From contig NZ_CP195303.1 in assembly GCF_051245535.1 (NCBI RefSeq), forward strand, positions 558,001 to 622,000: DNA of 64,000 bases. Direction: 5' to 3'. The notes under the pieces were generated by a model. The model had not been told where the DNA came from, did no database searches, and was given only the letters and a program-made list of their open reading frames with translations. The translations under genes and the position numbers were made by a program. Positions 26,800 to 34,400 of this stretch are shown here, one piece after another. This stretch comes from Micavibrio aeruginosavorus_D (lineage in GTDB: Bacteria > Pseudomonadota > Alphaproteobacteria > Micavibrionales > Micavibrionaceae). Position 1 is the stretch's first letter. Each line of letters starts with the position of its first letter.

Positions 26800-28587
26800 A
26801 TGCCTCAAACCATCCTCAACGTCGACCGGTCCATCATGCAATCGCGGTGGGTGTATTCCCCCGCCAATGGCGATGATGTCGCGCGCATGGTGCAGGGGCA
26901 TGGCTTGCCCGAAATCGTCGCGCGCCTTCTGGCCGCGCGGTCGGTGGTGCCGGATGATGTTGAAAAATTCCTGACCCCCAAACTCGCCCGCGATTTTCCG
27001 GACCCATTCCGGCTCAAGGGTATGGATGCGCTGGCCAACGATCTGGCCGATGCGGTTATCAACGGGCGAAAAATCGCCGTATTCGGCGATTTCGACGTGG
27101 ACGGGGCGACCTCCACCGCCATTCTGGTGCGGTTTTTCCGCCATTGCGGGCTGGATACGCCACTCTACATCCCCGACCGGATGAAGGAAGGCTACGGCCC
27201 CAATATCAACGCGCTGAACACCCTGAAACAAAACGGCGCCGATCTGGTCATCATGGCCGACTGTGGCACCACCGCGTTTGACGTGGTGGAGCAGGGGCGC
27301 AATCTCGGCCTCGACATCGTGATCCTCGACCACCACGAAGCGGAAGACAAACTGCCCGTCGCCAACCACATCATCAACCCGAAACGCCGTGATGATGACA
27401 GCGGTTACGACATGCTGGCCGCCTGCGGCGTGGCGTTCATGACCTGCGTTGCGATGAACAAGGTTTTGCGCGAACGTGGATTCTTCGGTGCGCGCGGCGA
27501 TGCGCCGTTGAAAGACTGGATCGACATTCTCGCCCTCGGCACCGTCTGCGATATGGTGCCGTTGAATGGCCCGAACCGCTTGTTCGTCAAATACGGCCTT
27601 GAAAAAATGGCCACCACCAACAATCCCGGCCTGGCCGCGTTGTTACAGGTAGCGGGGGTGAAGAACGCACCCGATGCCTATACCTGCGGCTTTATGCTCG
27701 GCCCCCGTATCAATGCGGGCGGACGGATTCACAAGGCCGATCTGGGCGCAAAACTGCTCTCCACCGATGATGCGGAAGAGGCCAAAAACATTGCGTGGAC
27801 GTTGAATGATTGCAACGACAAGCGCAAAGACATGCAGGCCGAAATGATGGATCAGGCCTTGAAAATGGTCGCCGATCTGGGTCTCGACCAACACCCCGCC
27901 ATTCTGGTCGGTGACGAAAGCTGGCACCCCGGCCTGAACGGTCTGGTCGCCGGACGGTTGGTTGAAAAATACAAAAAACCCGCCGCCGTGATCGCCTACG
28001 CCCCCGGCCATGATGTTGCGCTCGAGGGGCGCGGCTCTGGCCGCTCCGTCCCCGGCATCAACATCGCCGCCGCATTCATCGACGCACGCCACGAAAACCT
28101 GATTGTAAAGGGCGGCGGCCACGCCATGGCCGCGGGCTTTACCATTCTGCCCGACCAAATTCCGGCATTTCGTGATTTCTTCTACAAACACATCGCCGCC
28201 CAAGCCGCAGGCCGCGTGGTGGTGAATGAAACAATGGTCGATGGCGTTCTCAGTGTACGTGGTGCCAACCTGCCACTGATGAAAACCATGGCCCAAGTCG
28301 GCCCCTTCGGCCAAGCCAACCCCGAACCCGTGTTCGTGTTGCCCGATGTGAAAATTTTCAGCGCCGATCTGGTCGGCGCCGACCACGTCCGCACCCTGAT
28401 CGTCGATTCCGACGGCGGCGGCACCCGCATGAAGGCCATGGCCTTCCGCGCCGCCAACACGCCGGTTGGGCAAACACTTCTCTCCGGTGCTGGCCGCACT
28501 GTCCACCTTCTTGGTCGTTTAAAGATCAACGAATGGCAGGGCAAGGAGAGCGTGGAGTTTCATATTGAGGATGTGGCTGGGGCTTAA
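26800..28587 (+). CDS. recJ: Single-stranded-DNA-specific exonuclease RecJ
   Basis: A 595-residue protein of the DHH phosphoesterase family, acting 5' to 3' on ssDNA in recombination and mismatch repair. Motif I is FGDFDVDGATSTA (about residues 95-107), the DHH motif sits in VILDHHEAED, and ADCGTTAF lies between. The DHHA1 domain has GGGHAMAAGF (about 434-443). A C-terminal OB-like domain ends in VEFHIEDVAGA. All motifs needed for Mn-dependent nuclease activity are visible. The start MPQTILNVDRS lacks a strong ribosome site. Confidence 0.95.
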   Translation: MPQTILNVDRSIMQSRWVYSPANGDDVARMVQGHGLPEIVARLLAARSVVPDDVEKFLTPKLARDFPDPFRLKGMDALANDLADAVINGRKIAVFGDFDVDGATSTAILVRFFRHCGLDTPLYIPDRMKEGYGPNINALNTLKQNGADLVIMADCGTTAFDVVEQGRNLGLDIVILDHHEAEDKLPVANHIINPKRRDDDSGYDMLAACGVAFMTCVAMNKVLRERGFFGARGDAPLKDWIDILALGTVCDMVPLNGPNRLFVKYGLEKMATTNNPGLAALLQVAGVKNAPDAYTCGFMLGPRINAGGRIHKADLGAKLLSTDDAEEAKNIAWTLNDCNDKRKDMQAEMMDQALKMVADLGLDQHPAILVGDESWHPGLNGLVAGRLVEKYKKPAAVIAYAPGHDVALEGRGSGRSVPGINIAAAFIDARHENLIVKGGGHAMAAGFTILPDQIPAFRDFFYKHIAAQAAGRVVVNETMVDGVLSVRGANLPLMKTMAQVGPFGQANPEPVFVLPDVKIFSADLVGADHVRTLIVDSDGGGTRMKAMAFRAANTPVGQTLLSGAGRTVHLLGRLKINEWQGKESVEFHIEDVAGA

Positions 28588-28658
28588 TTATAACCTAAAG
28601 TTGACATTCTGGAAAATGTGTGATAGGCCTGCAGAGTTAAAAAATTCAGGAGGATTAC

Positions 28659-29195
28659 ATGGGGTCAAACTTTGACAAGGAGCAGCGCATAGAGCAGGCG
28701 CGCGCATCTCAGCGTTCCTTTGAATCAAATATGCATTCTATCAACAAGTCTTCGCTTGAAGTAGATCGCCGCCTCAAGGAGGAGGAGCGTTTCCGTCGTG
28801 AAATGAATAAAAATACGCCCCCCGTGCCTCCGCCAGAAAAGGAAGGACTGGGTTTTTTTCAAGCGCTGGCTTTGGGTACCATTTTAACAATTGTTTTTGC
28901 TGGTGTCATAAAGGATGAGTCAAGCGCCCCTAATAAGGCTTCGCCGCGGACGCAGGGAAGCGCGGGGCCAACATCGGTAATCGTGGGGCCTTTTAATTGT
29001 AATGCGACGGCGAATGGATTGACGCTGACATACATCAAGCCCGGCAAGGGGGCGTATGGTGGTTTGAAGCGGGACTATGTCGTGCACAAACAAACGGGTG
29101 TGCGATACGATCTCAACGAAATTGCGCAGCAGTCCAAAACATGTGATCAGGCATTCTCTAAGATGGGTCGGCTTGGAATCTTATCGCCTAGATAA
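28659..29195 (+). CDS. Uncharacterised single-span membrane protein
   Basis: A 178-residue protein preceded by CAGGAGGATTAC, a strong ribosome site. The N-terminal 60 residues are highly charged and probably helical (about 10-50, Glu/Arg/Lys rich). One membrane segment follows (about 64-80, ALGTILTIVFAGVI). The C-terminal part has two Cys (PFNCNATANG, SKTCDQAF) that could form a disulfide if exported. No family recognised. It is followed by a terminator. Confidence 0.65.
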   Translation: MGSNFDKEQRIEQARASQRSFESNMHSINKSSLEVDRRLKEEERFRREMNKNTPPVPPPEKEGLGFFQALALGTILTIVFAGVIKDESSAPNKASPRTQGSAGPTSVIVGPFNCNATANGLTLTYIKPGKGAYGGLKRDYVVHKQTGVRYDLNEIAQQSKTCDQAFSKMGRLGILSPR

Positions 29196-29219
29196 TCAGT
29201 CCTTTGCAAAAACATGTAT

Positions 29220-29252
29220 AATAAAAAGCCCCTGAAACAGGGGCTTTTTATT
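29220..29252. terminator. Bidirectional intrinsic terminator
   Basis: AAAAAGCCCCTG/CAGGGGCTTTTT hairpin between convergent genes at 28659 and 29274. Confidence 0.92.
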
Positions 29253-29273
29253 ATGATTCCATCGTGTGATGAC

Positions 29274-30140
29274 TTATTTCACACTTGTTTTCTTCGGGGC
29301 GTTGTCTTGCTTTGGATAAGGCAGCTTTGATGGATTTTGTTTAATTTCATCAATCGCCTTTTGCCATGCGACAACACGTTCCGTTCCTGCTGGGTGTGTA
29401 TCAAGAAAAGCAGCCTGGCTCGGGGATTTTTCTCCTGCGAATTGTGCCAGAACAACCATGACGTTTTGTGCGCTCTTCAAATTATATCCAGCTCTGGATA
29501 GCAAGTAGGTGGCCAGAAGATCTGCCTCACGCTCTTGTTCTTTGGAATAACTTATTACTCCTAAATAGGAGCCAACATTCATCATATCTTCGATTGTTTG
29601 TTGATCCTGCTGTTGTTGGTACGCGTTGTAATTTGGATTATTTGCGTTTGCGGCACCCAATAAAACAGCGGTTAATATGCCAGATACCGCGGCACCCGCG
29701 GCAGCATTTTGCATTGTTTCTTCGTTGTGTTGCGCTAAATGATGCCCCATCTCATGCGCGACAACGGCGGCCATTTCATCATTGTTTTTCAGGTATTGTA
29801 ACAATCCTTTATGGATTGTGATTTTGTAACCCTCGCTCGCATATGCGTTGACTGTATCGTCAGGGCTGTACGTAACCTTAAAACGGCACTCCTTGTAGCC
29901 GGAGTCCTCGCACAATGGCTTGGCGCTTTTGGACAGCTTGCTTGAGATTGTGGCGAGGGTGTTTTTGTATTGTTTATCGCTGCGCTTGTAGGTTTTTAGC
30001 GGTTTGTTTTCCTGTGCGAGCTTTTCTTCCATCGCACGGACTTCAGCATTTGAAACTTGAGGAAGCTGATAGGCTGAACCAGCGCACCCCGTTACAAGAA
30101 AACCGCAAATTATCAGCAAGGAATAAAATCGAAACATCAT
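29274..30140 (-). CDS. M48-family metallopeptidase, lipoprotein
   Basis: A 288-residue protein with a lipoprotein signal (LLIICGFLVTGC, Cys19). The zinc motif HEMGH is in VVAHEMGHHLAQHNEE (about residues 128-143), with the third ligand Glu in EQEREADLLATYL. This is the LoiP/BepA-like periplasmic quality-control peptidase architecture, without a TPR domain. A Gly/Ala-rich segment (about 147-166) lies between the motifs. ATG codons at 30140 and 30137 both lie just after GGGGGC. It is the last core gene before the Rhs island. Confidence 0.9.
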   Translation of the reverse strand: MMFRFYSLLIICGFLVTGCAGSAYQLPQVSNAEVRAMEEKLAQENKPLKTYKRSDKQYKNTLATISSKLSKSAKPLCEDSGYKECRFKVTYSPDDTVNAYASEGYKITIHKGLLQYLKNNDEMAAVVAHEMGHHLAQHNEETMQNAAAGAAVSGILTAVLLGAANANNPNYNAYQQQQDQQTIEDMMNVGSYLGVISYSKEQEREADLLATYLLSRAGYNLKSAQNVMVVLAQFAGEKSPSQAAFLDTHPAGTERVVAWQKAIDEIKQNPSKLPYPKQDNAPKKTSVK

Positions 30141-30214
30141 GCCCCCGTTCAGTTTTTTATAAATTGATTTGCAACTGGTGGTATTAGGTACAGGAACATG
30201 AATATTGTGCGCAA

Positions 30215-30245
30215 TAAAAAAGCCCCCGAACCGGGGGCTTTTTTT
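30215..30245. terminator. Intrinsic terminator at left island boundary
   Basis: AAAAAAGCCCCCG/CGGGGGCTTTTTT hairpin. On the - strand it directly follows the tRNA-Glu-like 3' end fragment at 30251, as expected if it was the original tRNA terminator before island insertion. Confidence 0.88.
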
Positions 30246-30250
30246 ATGAA

Positions 30251-30266
30251 TTGGCCCCTACGGGAT
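30251..30266 (-). repeat. att-like copy of tRNA-Glu 3' end (left)
   Basis: TTGG followed by CCCCTACGGGAT matches tRNA-Glu 3'-end positions 39061-39076, with a two-base gap (GT missing). On the - strand it reads as the end of a T-arm, acceptor strand and CCA. The match ends within the T-arm. The following 30267-30562 holds a short doubled ATGCCCCCA-like motif near 30327-30346 but no gene. Confidence 0.5.
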
Positions 30267-30562
30267 CAGAATTGATTTTGTAGTCATTTGATTCGTAAAG
30301 TATAAATTCTATCAAGTATTATACAGTGCCCCCAATCATGCCCCCAGTCTCGGTTATAGGAAAACGGGATTCTAAGCGCTGTCGCTTTTTTTAAAAACGC
30401 GAGGGCTGTAATCAGGATATCGGAAGCATGGGTGTGCGCAAGGGGTTCCAATCTTGCTGTGTGTTTATGGCAATATGCTCGCAGCCCTTGGTTTTACTCA
30501 CATTTCCGGCAAAACATTGACTCATCACCATGTTGTTTATACTGTCCTCTGGTCTGTAACAG

Positions 30563-30744
30563 GACTGGGCTTAAGAACCCATTTATAGGAGCGGCTGGCA
30601 TCAGCCGTTACTGGTGCTTTTCCTTTAAAGAAAGCATCGGATTTGCCACTCGGTCTCATGACTGGGTGGCGATGGCGTATGTCCAAGGCTTCGGCCTAAA
30701 GGCTATCGCGCCGTTACTTCTATAGCGGTTCTTAACACCCAGTC
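30563..30744 (+). ncRNA. Structured RNA, class not assigned
   Basis: A long closing stem pairs 30563-30579 (GACTGGGCTTAAGAACC) with 30727-30744 (one small bulge). Inside are TATAG/CTATA (30584-30588 with 30720-30724), a perfect CGGCTG-GCAT-CAGCCG hairpin (30592-30607), TGCTTT/AAAGCA (30615-30636), GCGAT/ATCGC (30669-30673 with 30705-30709), and AGGC-TTCG-GCCT with a C(UUCG)G tetraloop (30686-30697). A second GACTGGG at 30660 could compete for the same 3' strand. A terminator follows at once. An open frame of 97 codons runs through it but shows no protein-like character. It could be a riboswitch-like leader, a small RNA, or a guide-type RNA of a transposon family. Confidence 0.65.
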
Positions 30745-30775
30745 GCCAGAGGTCATCTCTGGCGACTTTGTTTTT
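30742..30775 (+). terminator. Intrinsic terminator abutting the structured RNA
   Basis: GTCGCCAGAG-GTCAT-CTCTGGCGAC, 10-bp stem, then TTTGTTTTT. Its first three bases overlap the closing stem of the RNA, so the two structures may compete. Confidence 0.85.
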
Positions 30776-30797
30776 ACCGCTGGAGAGGCCGTTATCC

Positions 30798-31160
30798 ATG
30801 AAAAAGAATTTTAGATTTACGTATGCATTTGTCGTTGTCCTGCTCACCTGTTCCATCATCCCCCAAAGTACTTTTGCTGCCACAGCCGAACTCGGCATAA
30901 CCGCCCGAGTCATAAGCTGTGCGACGCCCGAGGAGAGCAGGGCAATGTGCTAATCTGAAGCTCTGTGCTGTGACCGTGTTGGTGAAATTATTCAAATGAA
31001 CGCGGCTGAGATTCAGGAAAAGATTTTGGCTGAATATGCCGAAAGTAAAAAATGGTGCGGGGAAAAGCCTGCTTTGCCGAAAAAGGGGCGGATCGTGATC
31101 TTTTGGGGGCGTGACAAGAATGGGCGTTGCGTTGTTCCTCACTACGTTGAGGGGCGTTAG
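30798..31160 (+). pseudogene. Small exported Cys-containing protein broken by an in-frame TAA
   Basis: The first half (30798-30953) reads MKKNFRFTYAFVVVLLTCSI...STFAATAELG, a clear Sec signal peptide with likely cleavage after STFA. A TAA at 30951-30953 stops it. The same frame continues without another stop to TAG at 31160 (SEALCCDRVGEII...KKWCGEKPALPKKGRIVIFW...), for about 120 residues in total with several Cys. An internal ATG at 30996 could start a 54-residue cytoplasmic remnant. Probably a decayed gene; a sequencing error or readthrough are alternatives. No family recognised. Confidence 0.6.
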
Positions 31161-31173
31161 GGTGGTGGGTTGA

Positions 31174-31191
31174 TTTGAACCCAGGTTCAAA
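31174..31191. promoter_or_regulatory. 18-bp near-perfect inverted repeat
   Basis: TTTGAACC-CA-GGTTCAAA, just before the second broken small gene. Could be an operator or short hairpin. Confidence 0.3.
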
Positions 31192-31202
31192 CTTTGGCGG
31201 CT

Positions 31203-31418
31203 ATGTCTCTTGCCTCTCTTATCGGGTGTACGTCGGATAAGGTCTAAGATTACGACGTTACTACGAAAGATTTCATGGCTGCAATTGGGGTCATCAGTGC
31301 TGATGAATGGGCGTCAATTCAAGGTTATGAGAAAGATGGTGAGGCTACGATAAACAATCCTCTGTGGATTAATTTAGCTCTCCGTATTGAACAATCGATG
31401 GTTGAGGTGGCAATGTAG
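31203..31418 (+). pseudogene. Small lipoprotein-like frame broken by an in-frame TAA
   Basis: The frame reads MSLASLIGCTSDKV, TAA at 31245-31247, then DYDVTTKDFMAAIGVISADEW...LWINLALRIEQSMVEVAM to TAG at 31416-31418. The SLIGC segment resembles a lipobox, but the N-terminus of a signal peptide is incomplete; the frame is open only a few codons further back, to 31176. Like the preceding small gene it carries a single TAA in an otherwise open frame. Probably a remnant. Confidence 0.4.
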
Positions 31419-31497
31419 GCACGGCTTGGCGACGTGTGCGCCGAGTGCCACATTTTCGGTTTGTAAAAATTATAACCATCATAGCAGGGTCTGTTTA

Positions 31498-34400
31498 ATG
31501 AAGCGTTTTTTGGCTGCTTTTGTAGTTTCTTTGTTCTTCTTTATTGCAGCTCCTGCTTATGCGCTTACAAGTGGCACAACTACATCGGGGTCCATATCGA
31601 CTCCGGGGGGAGATTCAAATCAAAGTTTCTCCGGGACTGCCGGGCAAGGCGTATTGCTTTTCGCCGAGGCTGCTTATGGTGTCCACATAGCTGTTAATAA
31701 ACCTGATGGAAGTTATCTTACAGGCGGAAATGGCCGCGTATTCATAAATTCGCTGCCAAACACAGGGACATATAGTGTCGTTATTACTTCTACTAGCCCT
31801 TCTGCCACTGGGGCATATAGCTTAGCCTATGTAAGAGGGTCCGATAGTGTTTCAAACGGAAGCTTATCCAGTGGAGAAAGTTACAGTGGTAGCCTTGCCC
31901 AGAATGGGCTTGAGAGTTTTCAGTTTTATGGGGAGTCCGGTCAGGGCGTTATGCTCTATGGGGCTGCTTCGTATAGTCCCATCATCCGCGTCTACAAGCC
32001 GGATGGAAGTTATTTAGGTGGGGCAAGTCATAGGGTTGCAGAAAATTCTCTTCCCGTTACAGGAACGTATACAGTTGTTCTTTATGGCAACACGACATCG
32101 AACAGCGGGGCATATCGCCTAGATTATATCCGCGGATCGGACGCTGTTTCAAATGGAATCATAGTGAGTGGCCGTAGCTACAATGGAACATTAGATGAAA
32201 ATGGTCTTGAAAGTTTTCAGATAACAGGAAAATCTGGAGAGGGAATTCAGTTAGCTGCTGCGGCTTCTTATACGCCTGTAATCATGGTTTATAATCCAAA
32301 TGGCAGTTATTTAGGATATGGTAACAATCGTTATTCAACGGCACTCCCAAGTGACGGAACGTATACGGTTGTTGTAAGGGGAAATACAACAGTAAACGAT
32401 GGCCCATATCGTTTAGACTATATGCGAGGAAATGACAGCGTTTCTGAGGGAACTCTTATTAGTGCGCAGGGGCGATCTGGAACACTGCAAGTAAATGGCA
32501 TTGAAAGTTATAAATTCTCTGGCGTGGCCAGTAATAATCTCTCCATTGCTAGCACTGGATCGTATACAAGATCGCTACTTATTTATCAGCCGGATGGAAG
32601 CTTCTGGACATCTAGGCTTAATACTGCGTCTGTTACACTTCCCGCGACAGGGCAGTATACGCTTGCTGTTGCCGGATCGTCAGCTTCGAATAGTGGCGGG
32701 TACACAGTAACATTAACAACGCCTCCGGCTCCAACGGTCGCATCCGACCCAACAAAATCCGGCGTTGATGCTTTGGACAATTGCTCGGCAGGAAATTCGC
32801 CGTCAACATCTGTTGGGAACCCTATCAACTTCGACCTGGGTTATAAAAAACAGACCGAAATCGATTACGATGGCGGCAGTTTGAAACTAACTCGCCTGTA
32901 TCGCAGCGACAGCACCTGGACGGACAATACGTTTGGAGAGCGGTGGCGGCATAATTATGCGCGGACGCTGAATGTCAGTGGTTCGGCTGCGGATATTACG
33001 GATGGAACAGGTGCGACAACGCATTATACCTTGAGCGGGAGCGATTGGATCGCGGATGATTCCGATATTACGGCAAGATTTGAAACCATTACGGGGGGTT
33101 ATGCCTACACACTGCCAGATAATACGCGGGAAATTTACAACAGCAGTAAGAGGCTTGTTCGTATTGAATATGTCGGTTCCGACGCGCTGGATCTGGAATA
33201 TGATGGGGGTGGATTACTGGAAACGGTTTCGGACCAGAATGGCCGGTCGCTGGAGTTCGATTATACCAGCAGTAAAGTCACAACGGTTATAACGCCGGAG
33301 GGGAATTTTACGTACACCTATGATGGCTCTGGCAATCTGATCGAGGTTGAAAATCCGGACAGCAAAACACGGGAATATCATTACGAAGATACAAATTTCC
33401 CACATGCCATGACAGGCATTACCGATGAAAATGCGGTGCGTTATGCAACCTATGCCTATGATGCACAGGGACGGGCCATTCTTTCCAAACATGCTGGCGA
33501 TGTCGATACGTATGAAATCGCCTATAATGTGGATGGAAGCGTCACCACGACCAATCCGCTAGGGAAAGACACAACTTACTACTTCACCAATATTAACAAT
33601 CTACGCCGAATCGTTCAGGTGGACGGGCATGCCTCGACCAACTGTGTCGCGTCAAACCGGTACTATAACTATTACGCCAACGGCTGGCTGATGAGCAAAA
33701 CGGATTGGGAAGGAAATACGACGGCCTATGTTCGCGATGATCGGGGGCTCGTAACTCAGATTATTGAAGATCAAGAAGGGGCAGATCAGCGAATCACGAA
33801 CATCTCTTACGACTCTGTTTTCAATTTACCGGAATCCGTAACGCTGGATAACCGTCAAACGATATATGACTACGACGTATATGGACGCATAACATCTTAT
33901 TCTGTGACCGACCTGAACAACTCGGAAACGCGCCCCACCACATACACCTATTATTCAAACACCACGGATGGCGGTGGAAACACGGTACTTGGGCGTGTTG
34001 ACACCATCACGCACCCGAACGGAGCCATTACGAAATATACGTATAATGGCAATCTGTTGGTTCAAACTGTTACGGAGGCGTATGGCGAAACCTATGCGCA
34101 AACAACATCATATACCTATGATGCCGCCAAACGTATTGCGACCATAACCGAACCGAATGGCGCTGTGACATCGCTGACCTATGATGCGGTCGGGCGTATA
34201 TTAACCTCGACAGAAGCAGATGGCACAGCGTTAGAGGCCGTAACAACCTACACCTATGACAATAACGGCAATGTGACAGAAATCGAAATGCCGAACGGCG
34301 TCACACTGTCCTATACGTATGATACAGCCCAACGTTTAACGGGGGTTGAGGATACACTCGGCAACACCATCACCTACACACTGGACGATGCGGGCAATAT

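Noticed and set aside
30432..30725. 97-codon open frame over the structured RNA
   Set aside because: Aromatic- and Cys-rich, no ribosome site; the base-pairing pattern explains the sequence better.
30798..31418. Recoding of TAA as sense
   Set aside because: Many other genes in the window end at TAA with well-defined C-termini (for example rpsI, rpmB, metY), so genetic-code change is excluded; local readthrough remains only a remote option.
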